Shown piece after piece: positions 25,282 through 33,961 of a DNA stretch of 64,000 nt. Location of the stretch: contig JASJFT010000200.1 of the NCBI GenBank assembly GCA_030770425.1, forward strand, positions 17,825 to 81,824. The letters run 5' to 3'. The stretch's first letter is position 1, and every line of letters begins with the position of its first letter. Source of the stretch: Darksidea phi. Its lineage: Eukaryota; Ascomycota; Dothideomycetes; Pleosporales; Lentitheciaceae. The notes below the pieces were generated by a model. The model was not told the DNA's origin. It searched no databases and was given only the letters and a program-made list of their open reading frames with translations. Both the position numbers and the translations under genes were made by a program.

Positions 25282-25570
25282 AGAGGTACTTATACTAAGA
25301 AGTTAGAGGTAGAGATAATAAGGGAATAGATCTAGAGTAGAAGAACTGGGTTAATAGAAGGTCGATTATTATAATCGAGTACGTTAGGCTTCTTTATATA
25401 AGTAGTAGATTAGAGGAAAAGTATACTAGTATTATACTAGTAACGTACTTTATTATATATTATTACGTTCTAATAGTAAAATTAATTAATTTTACTTTTT
25501 CTTTTCTTTTTCTCTAAAGTAAGTCTAGCGTAGTAAGAATAATTTCTTATACTTTTATATAGTATAAATG
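25000..25570. repeat. RIPed AT-rich tract over the 5' part of the damaged gene
   Basis: Composition changes gradually from normal (about 24.9 kb) to strongly AT-rich with almost no CA/TG (about 25.3-25.56 kb), then returns abruptly to normal at about 25565. The graded left edge and sharp right edge suggest that RIP acted on a duplicated segment whose right boundary is an old insertion or junction. Confidence 0.6.
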
Positions 25571-25575
25571 AGAGG

Positions 25576-25713
25576 AAAGTCAAGCTTTTGGATGAGATCG
25601 TCAGAGACACTACCAGAGAAGACCCCGAAGAACGACCGGATCTAAGTGTCGTGATCCTGAAGTTAGATCAGAATTTGCAGCATTATGCTGGTGGCCTTGC
25701 TACCTTGCTATAG
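25576..25713 (+). pseudogene. C-terminal tail of a protein kinase, truncated
   Basis: Plus-strand frame K-V-K-L-L-D-E-I-V-R-D-T-T, then E-D-P-E-E-R-P-D-L-S-V-V-I-L-K-L, then stop at 25711. The D-P-E-E-R-P motif with flanking helices is the end of a eukaryotic kinase C-lobe (the conserved Arg of subdomain XI). Everything upstream is RIPed AT-rich sequence, so only about 45 codons survive. Confidence 0.45.
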
Positions 25714-26433
25714 ACTCCGCTAGGAAAAATCCACATCATCTGGGTTAAAGCCACCATTTGTCCTTGCCCCTATAGTAATAATTAGTGCATTGCTAGATCG
25801 TCCGAACCTCATCAGTCCTCACCGGGGCCTTCACGCTTTAGATTCGGGTTCTTATCACAACCAGGGAGATAATAAAGGGCCCCAGTCGTAGAAGCATTTG
25901 TTGTAACTGCAGATTGACAGACTCTTTTTTTTTTTTTGCCTTCGCCTCATCGCAAGGCCACGAACGTTCTCGGGAATAATGACCACAAGAAGCCACGCGT
26001 TCCGTGAAACAATATTGTTAGTCTCTGTGTACGAGGAGAAAGGGTTAGTAGGTTGCGTATTGGCCATACCTTTGCGATGGAGGGTTGCCGGTCAAGGACT
26101 ATCGTCTTCGTCAAGTATCAAGGGAAGGAGAATGCGCATAACAAGTCGTCCGATAAATCGTGCTTAGATGCGGATGTTGATATTCAAAGATTGAAGGGAG
26201 CGAAAAGGTCCGTTACCCCGCCATATTAATAGTGCAGCATGTGATCAAAACTGGAGCCCGACCAACCCCACCATTAAAGCCCTAATCGGAACAACAGTTG
26301 CCGCGTTCATCAGAAAATTTCCGTCCTCACCAAACACCACTCATGCTTCTCATTGTTCACCGTTCATGCCACAAAGCGCGCTGTGTTTATATTATAAAAG
26401 CCAGGCTGCTTTCCGTTCACTTCTAAGCGCAAA
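25714..26433. other. Intergenic with TATA element before the next frame
   Basis: No gene recognised. A 13-nt T-run lies at about 25925-25937. A TATA-like TATATTATAAAAG at 26388-26400 lies 34 bp before the ATG at 26434 and supports a promoter there. Confidence 0.4.
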
Positions 26434-26993
26434 ATGAAGTGAGCTCGCTTCCGAACTCGCGGCGATATGGAGCGCTTCTAAGGCCGACACCGAACATCAC
26501 ACTTGCAGCAAGCCTCATCATGCTAGCATGCATATCCGCGTTGTCATCAGCTATGACTTCCTGGCCAAAGGTAAAGACCGCTTACCTTGTGTCACTAGCA
26601 TGCAAGCTATGAACGAACCTAGGAGAAATGCTTCTGTAACCTGACTCCTTCAAGCCTTGGAGCATGCATTGTTGTCGACAGTGGAACATCTGCTGCAGTT
26701 ACTTCTGCAGGCGCTCGAAAGTACGAGGGAGCGGGACGGCATGGGCCATATATGCGAAGAGGTGTATAAATTCTGCGATCAAAGCCAGTTCCTTACCGTC
26801 CACCAAAGCCACTCCTCAACCTACGCCATTCTACAAAGCATTAACTGCCTGTCACGCTTCTCGTAACTACGTCAAACCGGTCGTTCGTGACCGCCAACTG
26901 CCACCGTTGTGGACCTCCTCCTCCAGCAGTGGGGCCCTCACTATAAGAGTCTGTGCTACAGCAACCTCCGTTTGGTGTACCAAGGTAGCTTGA
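26434..26993 (+). CDS. Provisional small secreted Cys-rich protein, three exons
   Basis: Model: ATGAA (26434-26438), intron 26439-26512, exon 26513-26570, intron 26571-26654 (GTAAAG, CTGAC branch, AAG acceptor), exon 26655-26993; 133 aa. The spliced N-terminus M-N-L-I-M-L-A-C-I-S-A-L-S-S-A is a good signal peptide. The mature part is rich in Cys (C-C, C-C, then single Cys residues) and ends A-T-S-V-W-C-T-K-V-A. Support is a TATA box, the signal peptide and the frame; weaknesses are a 5-nt first exon, an unusual CAAG acceptor and competing frames in exon 3. An internal ATG (26519) would also give a signal peptide without the first intron. No family recognised; an effector-like role would be speculation. 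Confidence 0.3.
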
Positions 26994-27142
26994 AACTTTC
27001 GCTCGTCTTCAGTACGCCGCCAAAGTTACGATCAAGGTGAGAACAAGCAGTGCCCGGTTCTGGATAGTATGTTTACAGGCGTAGGACCTTCACTACTTCA
27101 CGTCCTACTTCCAAGATTCAATCGCTATGTCCCGCGATGAAA

Positions 27143-27190
27143 TGTTGTTTGGAGTATTGGACAATACTCCAAACAGCACTCCAAACAACA
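27143..27190. repeat. Perfect inverted repeat plus third half-site
   Basis: GTTTGGAGTATTG (27147-27159) and its exact reverse complement CAATACTCCAAAC (27162-27174) are separated by two bases. A third half-site ACTCCAAACAACA (27178-27190) pairs with TGTTGTTTGGAGT (27143-27155). It could be a fold-back transposon scar or a protein-binding site. Confidence 0.7.
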
Positions 27191-27422
27191 CGCATATTAA
27201 GCGTGATTCATGAATATTCTGTCCACCTGCATAGCGCTTTGCCATACAAGATCTCACCCTCTAGATTGCTGCATGCAGATAGCCTCGGCACAGGGTTAGA
27301 CACCCAAACAGGTTTAGCCTCCTTCCGTAACACGCACTCGGTGGCACCATCATTAGTGGAGCGTAGCTGCAGACAAAGGATACTTCGGCAGCTGCAGACA
27401 AAAGATACTTCGTCTCACCACC

Positions 27423-27450
27423 TCTGGCAAGGAGGACGGCCGACCCGCAC
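27423..27450 (+). repeat. Dispersed GGAGGACGGCCGACCCGC repeat, copy 2
   Basis: CCACCTCTGGCAAGGAGGAC followed by GGCCGACCCGCAC matches 11822-11852 over about 28 of 32 bases. The flanking C-CTGCCAT matches the inverted copy at 28000-28032 instead, so the three copies overlap in different parts of a longer element. Confidence 0.6.
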
Positions 27451-27999
27451 CTGCCATGAACTTACGCTGGAGGCGCTTAGTTTCTCGGGTGGATGAAGAG
27501 AGATGTTGGCGTGGGCGTTGGTGTTTCTGAAGGGAAAAACAGGCGAAGAAGCGGTCGCCAAGAGGGTTGAAGCACAGCCCACGAGCTGATTAGATCTGGA
27601 GAGGTTGAAATCTGGAACCTACCCTTGGAACCTGGTCCACTGCGGGGACTAAAAAGTGATCCGCTACAAGACCCAAAATAGGTCCCTATTGCCAGGTATA
27701 GCCCAAGTTCGGATCGCGGCCAGATATTAGGCATGCTTGGGTTGATGTGTCCAGCTCGTTAATGGTCGCAAACATGCCTAGGTTTTCTGTGGGTGGTCTC
27801 GTTTTCGTTCCCGCAGTTGAAGCCTGGTTCAAGCCCAAGATGCAATCTGTTAGGGCTGGACCGTGCTCGGAAACGATTTAGCGACGCGCACCCACCATAC
27901 GACCCCATATCGACCATACGCTACACACCTACGGACACACTTATTCCAACTCTCTCCTTATCCACCCGCAACATTAGGCGCCACTGGACAACCCTATGG

Positions 28000-28032
28000 C
28001 AGGAGCGGGTCGGCCGCCCTCCTACTAGCGAT
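28000..28032 (-). repeat. Dispersed GGCCGACCCGC repeat, inverted copy 3
   Basis: The reverse complement reads CCATCGCTAGTAGGAGGGC then GGCCGACCCGCTCCTGCCAT. On this strand it encodes G-G-R-P-T-R-S-C-H-R-V-V-Q-W-R-L-M-L, which I associate with repeated hypothetical frames in Pleosporales genomes. The gene status of that frame is doubtful. Confidence 0.55.
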
Positions 28033-28396
28033 GGCAGTGGCGCAGGGGTCGACAGGACACAGCCCCCTCTGCCAAAGTCTCCGTTGCTTACTCCGCCGCG
28101 ATGTCTGAATTTCTCCTCCCTCCCGCTAAACACCCACCACCTTCACAGGCTACCTCCGAGCGAGCAGAATTTGCGACATTTACGTCTAGCAGCTCTTTAC
28201 CCTATACTTCTTAGCTCACTACAGAGCGGTAGCCTTTATAACAGCATAACAGCGGAGGATATTGCAACTCAAGAAGTCTAATTCGATGAGCATTACCTCC
28301 ACTAAAAGTTCACAAGTTTTTTCGCCTTCGGCGCATCCAAACGCTTCACCTACGATACCTTAGCTAGTCATTGTGGGCCCCGACTCACTCCTAGCC

Positions 28397-30842
28397 ATGC
28401 CACCGCCGGACCAACAAACCACCTTTAACACCGACATCTACACGGGCTTCTGGCTCAACTCCTCCCACGGCGCTACACTCACGATAAACCGGCGCAACGG
28501 GGGTCTCCTCATCGCCTTCCTGGCGCTGTACATCAGCATGACGGGGACAAGTTTTTGGAAGATCGCTAGGTTCGCGCTGCATGCGGGGTTCTCGGAAAGG
28601 AAGGGCATGGGTGGTATGTACCATCAGCGACAGGCGGTGCTGAGGAATGCGAGGGCGGCGGGGGATGCGGTGGGTGATGTGCTGGGTGTGCTGTTTGCGA
28701 GAAGAAGACAGGTTCGCAGGGCTGATGCCGGATTGATGCGGTGGTTGGTCGTGGTGGTGGTCGCAGGGTATGTGGCGTTGGGTTCTGCTGTTGCGGGTAT
28801 GCGTTTATGATGGTTCATTATTGTGTGGAGGCGTCTTAAGACTGACGGAGTTGTAGGTGTCTTCGCCTCACGGCTAACCAGCGGCGACGAAGTCCTACTT
28901 TCTGGCCGGATGTGCGCGAATAATCTCAGATCCGAGGATACGTTGCCGCAATATTTAACCGTCCTGCGAAAGATGCGGGAGAGGAGTTTGGCGTATGCGC
29001 GGTCTTGTTATCAGGATCCGTGGGACAACGGATTACCGCAGATTTGCCAGCGGTATACGAAAACGAGACTCGCCTACACGGTTGACAGCGACGCTGGATG
29101 CCCCTTCGATGACGAGGTTTGTCTGCAGGATTCTGGAAATATTGCGCTGGATAGCGGGTTTGTGGATAGTAGGTTGGATCTGGGTGTCAATGGTGAGACG
29201 AGGTTCTTGCTGCGATATAAGAGTCACTGCGCGCCGTTGAAGACGCAGGGGTACAGCGAAGTGTACAACGATGCTCAGACTCCTACAGGCAAGGTTATGA
29301 GGTACAAGTATGGACGATTCAATATACCAGGTAACGGCGACACCGGGGCGACGAACGACTCGCATGTATACCAGATACCAGTCAAAGACCTGTCATATCT
29401 GAAGTCAGTGGGATCTCTCAGGCAATGGCCCGCTGGGGAGTATGCATTAGCGTAAGTTGTCCTTTCCCTCGCTTGCTGTGCGACTGGATCTCAGACCTGA
29501 AGGTCAGCGCGATAATTAATAGCGTCACTGACTCCAGACAGAGGTATGCATACATTGCGAGGCGATAAAAACATCTTCACGCCAATCACCGAACTGGACC
29601 TTCCCGACAGCATCGTATCCCTGCTCTTCCTCAGCTCGCAGGGTGTGATATCAGACCAACCGATCGAGGATCCATGGTTTAACGCGACTCTCTTGGTGGC
29701 CTCCGTCGTCGATGCGTCCAATGCATCGAACACAGCGCAATTGTACACATCAAGCGAGCCAGCGAGTGTGCTAGGATGCGCAACACAAATAGACATGTGC
29801 AATCCAGCGCTGCCCGAAGGATCGCGCTGCGTCAACGTCAACGGCCCTGTAGACCGCCTGGCCGAAATATGGCAGCATCCAGAAGATCTCCTCGCAGCGA
29901 AGGGATATCTCACGCTGCTGAATAGCTCGGTCGGTGGTGCAGTCCCACGCCCCGATTGGATATACGGTACTCATGGACCGACTGCTCTGCTGGCCAAGTC
30001 TACGCAGCTAGAACATATGCAGATTGGCCGGCTTCCTGCGGATCAGTGGCAGCTGGAGATGGAATTTGGCTTCCAGGCGGTGCTGGCTTCGATACAGAGC
30101 GCAGTGGTGGAAGCTTCTATTTACGGGCTGTACTACAATAGTACCGACCCTTGTGGAGCTTGCGAGATGATGTGTGGTAGCCAGGTGAGCAGGAACAAGG
30201 AACATTCACACTTGGAAGCACTTTACTGACCCATCGCAGAAAATCAAATCCACGGCGTTTTACTCGGTCAGCGTGCTAGGCGTCTCGCTCGTTCTTTTCC
30301 TGGGGCTTGCTGTCATGATCATAGCCACCTTCCTCGAATCTCTTGTTCAACTAGCTCTGAAGATTTTCCATGCCAAAGACGGACGGCTCACGTATGCGTG
30401 GTTGGAGTGGCAAAGCAACTCATTCCTTCAGCTGCAGCGTCTGGCCCACGAAGGTGTCGGCATGGGCACATGGTCAGGAGCCGTCGATAGCGTTCCAGTC
30501 AACAGGCCGGGAGAGTTGCTCGGCATGCTGGATATCAGCGACGTCAAACATCCTCGCTTGCAGCATGCGAAACCATCGATCGAGCTGGCCTCGTTGGATA
30601 CTAGAGCAGCAGGGGCAACTGCGCATCGATATTTCGACGGCGACTCCTGGCGCGACGATGTGAGCTACGACCCTGCATCGCCAAGGCATTCGGATACTTC
30701 GCACATGTTACCTGACGATAGCCGTTTGGCATCAGGGGATCATCGAGCTGCTCTTGCAGAGCGGAGTCCTTCACTCAACAGCACCATGGTCCCAGCCGGG
30801 TACGGGATCTCGTCGAGTGAAGAAGAACTGCTTCGCTTCTGA
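28397..30842 (+). CDS. Large multi-pass membrane protein, four exons
   Basis: Model: exons 28397-28796, 28857-29451, 29542-30184, 30240-30842; introns of 60, 90 and 55 bp (GTATGC, GTAAGT, GTGAGC donors). 2241 bp, 746 aa, in frame. Start at the ATG in AGCCATGCC. Membrane helices: L-L-I-A-F-L-A-L-Y-I-S-M-T-G (residues about 35-55), V-V-V-V-A-G-Y-V-A-L-G (about 118-136) and V-L-G-V-S-L-V-L-F-L-G-L-A-V-M (about 555-580). A large loop of about 400 residues between helices 2 and 3, rich in Cys and N-glycosylation sites, is probably extracellular; the C-terminal 160 residues are hydrophilic with a Ser-rich end. This architecture is a common uncharacterised type in Dothideomycetes and Sordariomycetes. 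Function unknown; the gene appears intact. Confidence 0.85.
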
Positions 30843-30863
30843 TAGACTCCGGAGCACTCACCG

Positions 30864-31178
30864 CTAGTTGCCGCTACCATCATCCCGTTCCTTCTCCTGC
30901 TTTGGGAAGTTACCCCAGCAGTGGGATAATGCTGGGTATTCGTGTGTGGTTGCTTGTGAACCAAGGACTAGACGTACTAAATCTGAAGAGTAACCTGAGT
31001 CCTTTGGGTCACCGACGTAGGACACTTGTTGGCAATGCTTCATTGGATTCGCTTGAGTTCTTACTGCAATCATGGGAGTTGTCACACTGACGAAGCCATG
31101 CGCGGAGCAGTGCGAATCGGGGGGTGCAGGCGTGCGAACCCAGCAGCGCTCAAAAGCCACCTTGTGTGCGCTGACCAT
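30864..31178 (-). pseudogene. N-terminal fragment of a HET-domain protein
   Basis: The minus-strand frame contains D-L-V-R-L-V-L-G-S-Q-A-T-T-H-E, followed at once by Y-P-A-L-S-H-C-W-G, the signature that opens the HET domain (Pfam HET: ..Y.aLSHcWG). Translation stops 15 codons later, and the rest of the domain is absent because the membrane-protein gene ends only 21 bp further on. Upstream (31050-31178) the frame is not HET-like. With the C-terminal fragments at 20.4 and 23.9 kb this makes three HET remnants, all on the minus strand. Confidence 0.7.
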
Positions 31179-31539
31179 CCCCGCTCGCTAAGCGAGCCAA
31201 CTAACCTTCGTCTACTCTCTTCTTAAGAGAGGCGACTATTCCTACCCGTTCAAGCTTCCTAGAGGCTTTCCCCTACGAAGTTTTTCCTTTACGAGGCACG
31301 AGATAAATATAGGATAGAAGCAAGCTTTTTAAGAGAAGGGAAGGAGGTACAACATGGGCCTAGTAGATACGTAGGTATCTACTCCTAGAGGATCCTCTGC
31401 ACGGAGGGAGGACAGGCAAAGAAAGGCTAGCATAGCATCTCTCTATGAGAGCAAGATATGTCCATATCTATAGGAGCGCGTGGCACGTCCCTTATGCTCC
31501 ACGGGAGGCTCGTTGTAGATAAAATATCTGCAGGACGTT

Positions 31540-31573
<34 letters not shown>
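31540..31573. repeat. (AATC)n microsatellite
   Basis: About 8.5 uninterrupted copies of the tetranucleotide AATC. Confidence 0.95.
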
Positions 31574-31584
31574 GGATGGTTATA

Positions 31585-31645
31585 TCGTGGGTAGGAGGGC
31601 GGGGCTCACGACCCGCAGTCGGGAGGATAGGAAAGGTAATAGGAT
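31585..31645 (+). repeat. Un-RIPed fragment resembling the 262-bp LTR family
   Basis: GGGGCTCACGACCCGCAGTC, then GGGAGGATAGGAAAGGTAATAGGATAG, parallels GGAGCTTACGACCTATAGTC, then GGAGGGATAGAAGGGAAGGGTTAATAGAATAG in the LTR at 44990-45251, allowing C->T/G->A changes and a few indels. It may be an LTR stub, or the shared tRNA-like/promoter part of that family, that escaped RIP. Confidence 0.4.
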
Positions 31646-32284
31646 AGCCGTCGTATAATCCCGTTATGTAGCCTGCATAGTCTGGCTACGTGAAATACAC
31701 ACCTCCGTCCGACTTACGGGGGGCTCTTTAGTTAACTTTGAACTATCCATCATTTAAAAAGCTTCTTTCAACCGTATCGGTCAAATTTTCTTAAGTCTCA
31801 TACTCACTCTCGTTCGGGTTGACTGTCGCGGCTGTACATTTTAAATCGTACGTTCTGTACTTTTAGACATACCTCTATGTTGGATACTGATGGTCTGCGC
31901 AATGGAGCGAGGCCGCAGATTCACTTCCGCAGTCCACGAATTATGTGATCCCCTAAGTCCTCACGGCTTCAAGCATCTGATTCAATGCAGACATGAATGA
32001 TATAAACAGTCGGTCAACCTCTACCCACGCCCGCACTAATCGTTTCAGCAATGCGGCAGCGCGGTCACACACCCTGGATCGTTTTAGCACACACCAGCTG
32101 AGACGATTGTCCACGGCAGTGAAATCCACATCATTCGGGGCATCCACCGCAAATAACAATATTCACAACACAGATCAGCAGATATTTGCGGTTGGTCGCA
32201 CACATAACTACTAGTAAGCCGATAAACCATCTAAATGTCACGGAATAAACGTCAACATGATCGTCACTTTATTGCTGGTAAAGA

Positions 32285-33237
32285 CTATGATTTATAGTTT
32301 CCATGCCACAGCTCTGCGGGTTCGACCGACTCACTACCCGGTGCCTCCACTGTTGGGTGGTCATGATATACCGGCGGCTGTATGTCCGTTGGAGTGTACT
32401 TGAGTTCTGGCTGTTGATCGCGATCACCACCTTGAACGTGCGCCATATTATCCTTTCCTCTTTTGCCGAGCAGATACCACACAAGGGCAGCGCCTAAAGC
32501 TATGCCTGCAAGGGGCCCTATCACTACGCCGGCAATCCAAGCCTTGCTCTTCGGGCCTGGCGCAGATGTGATACTTGTCGCCGCCGGAGATGGTGTCGAG
32601 TCCGTAGGAGACGATGTCGCGGTTGTAGGAGATGATGTTGTGGTGGTCATGGATGTTGTTGAGGATGAGGTAGTGCCTATAGATACTCTTAATAGGAAGA
32701 TCTCTGGCTTCCGAACGTCGGAAACGTACTGCTTGTGGAAGATTCATCGGGGTCGACAATGTTAACCGCGGCTGAAGAGATCTGCTGGTCGAATTGAGGA
32801 TTAGGCTTTGAACCATGAGGAACGAATCGAAATACCCAGACGCTTTCACCTGAGAGTGCAGCGGTAGGTATGTTCACTTCTGTCCAGTTGTACGAAAAGA
32901 CTGTAGTGATATCAACGCCGTCTGCAAAAAGGTTTCAGTCATGCCTATACCGACCGTACAATAGCTGACCGAGCTCACCTGCGATCTTGTAATTGTAGTT
33001 GCCGTTATGGAAGGTGGTGATCCAGAGATCCACTTGCTGCATATCGCAGGTAGCACAGTATGTACTGAAGGAGTCCCGAAGGGTTGATTTCCAGACAATG
33101 GTGTATGGCTTGCCATTTTGCAAGCTTGTCGACCCGTCCGGGCTGGCGGGGGCTGTCCAGTAATCTTGGACGCTTTGGCACCTTGCTTGCAGCGAGAGAA
33201 ATGTAAACAGCAAAACGAAGCAACTAAAGTGTGTCAT
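32285..33237 (-). CDS. Ser/Thr-rich type I membrane protein, sensor-like, three exons
   Basis: Model: 33237-32979, intron 32922-32978 (GTGAGC..TTGCAG), 32921-32730, intron 32677-32729 (GTACGT..TATAG), 32676-32285; 843 bp, 280 aa, in frame. Signal peptide M-T-H-F-S-C-F-V-L-L-F-T-F-L-S-L (cleavage near residue 20). Ectodomain with Q-D-Y-W-T-A-P, P-Y-T-I-V-W-K-S, C-A-T-C-D and W-V-F-R-F-V-P. Then a 40-residue Ser/Thr/Pro mucin-like stalk (from about residue 135), a helix W-I-A-G-V-V-I-G-P-L-A-G-I-A-L-G-A-A-L-V (residues about 197-219) followed by K-R-G-K, and a 60-residue cytoplasmic tail with P-P-V-Y. This layout is that of fungal wall-stress-sensor-like surface proteins; the signalling role is inferred only from it. 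Divergent from the GH47 gene. Confidence 0.85.
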
Positions 33238-33961
33238 CTGTTACGCTATGGCGGCACTCGAGGTGAACCGCGACGGTATGGGGAGCAGTGCGAAGAAGTC
33301 ATACGTTCGAGCTACGAACCACGTCTGAGTATAAAAGGGAGGTCGAGGTGCGCGTGCGGCACAGTTGCTTACGATTCTCGCTGCTTTAGTTTGCCGATGG
33401 AACGGCTGGTACAACCGTTGTATTTACTTACACAAACTGGAACTATTTTTCCTTAGACGCTGGGGGCAGTGAGATAAGCGTTTTATGGCCGGGGCAGGCC
33501 ATTGCACGTAGCCAACGTTCCGCAGGCCACCAACGCCAAGCCGCCTGATTCCATGGGCATGCGGCCCGTACCGGTAGGGGGCATTCATGATGGCCTCGCC
33601 GCCAACGCGTGGTATACATACGAAGCCTCAGCGTGGTATATAGCCGCGTTTTGACTCGTGTTGCTTCTTATATTCGAACAATTCGCATGGCCTGTTTATG
33701 AGCTTACTCCCTATTCTTGGGAAGGCGGTGTTGCGAAATTCGGGTAAGCGTGTCTAGGGCAAAAGCAGCCTGAAACACTGCGCTAGAGCTGTGCCGCAAG
33801 CGATTCTGGCCCCGTGAAGCACCTGCTGTGCTAAAGCAGCGCGTCATCGGTCCGTAGAGGACTCGCGCCGCGTCCCGACACGTTCCTCCCGTTTCTACCT
33901 CTCGTCCACCCTAGAAAAACCGCGACTGAGCATCCTCCTCTTCATATTCGCAGAGGCAATC
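33238..33961. promoter_or_regulatory. Divergent intergenic region between sensor-like and GH47 genes
   Basis: 724 bp separate the two start codons. It holds a TATAAAAG (plus strand, about 33331-33338) and a CT-rich tract directly before the GH47 start (33886-33960), typical of fungal leaders. Exact promoters cannot be assigned. Confidence 0.45.

Larger units (their letters stand above)
26994..28396. other. Intergenic with palindrome and dispersed repeat copies
   Basis: Holds a near-perfect palindrome (27143-27190) and two copies of the GGCCGACCCGC repeat. A 160-codon plus-strand frame (27793-28281) overlaps the inverted repeat copy and lacks domains, so I do not call it a gene. The final 100 bp are the leader of the membrane-protein gene. 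Confidence 0.45.
31179..32284. other. Intergenic with microsatellite and repeat fragments
   Basis: No gene seen. 31230-31720 is a patchwork of repeat-like sequence: a small palindrome GTAGATACGTAGGTATCTAC near 31364-31383, an (AATC) microsatellite, and an LTR-like segment. The rest is unremarkable. Confidence 0.45.

Noticed and set aside
27793..28281. 162-codon plus-strand frame upstream of the membrane protein
   Set aside because: Overlaps the inverted dispersed repeat, is Pro/Leu/Ser-rich without a domain, and has no splice or promoter support.
31540..31573. Possible CRISPR-like or regulatory tandem array
   Set aside because: Plain AATC tetranucleotide microsatellite; no spacers.
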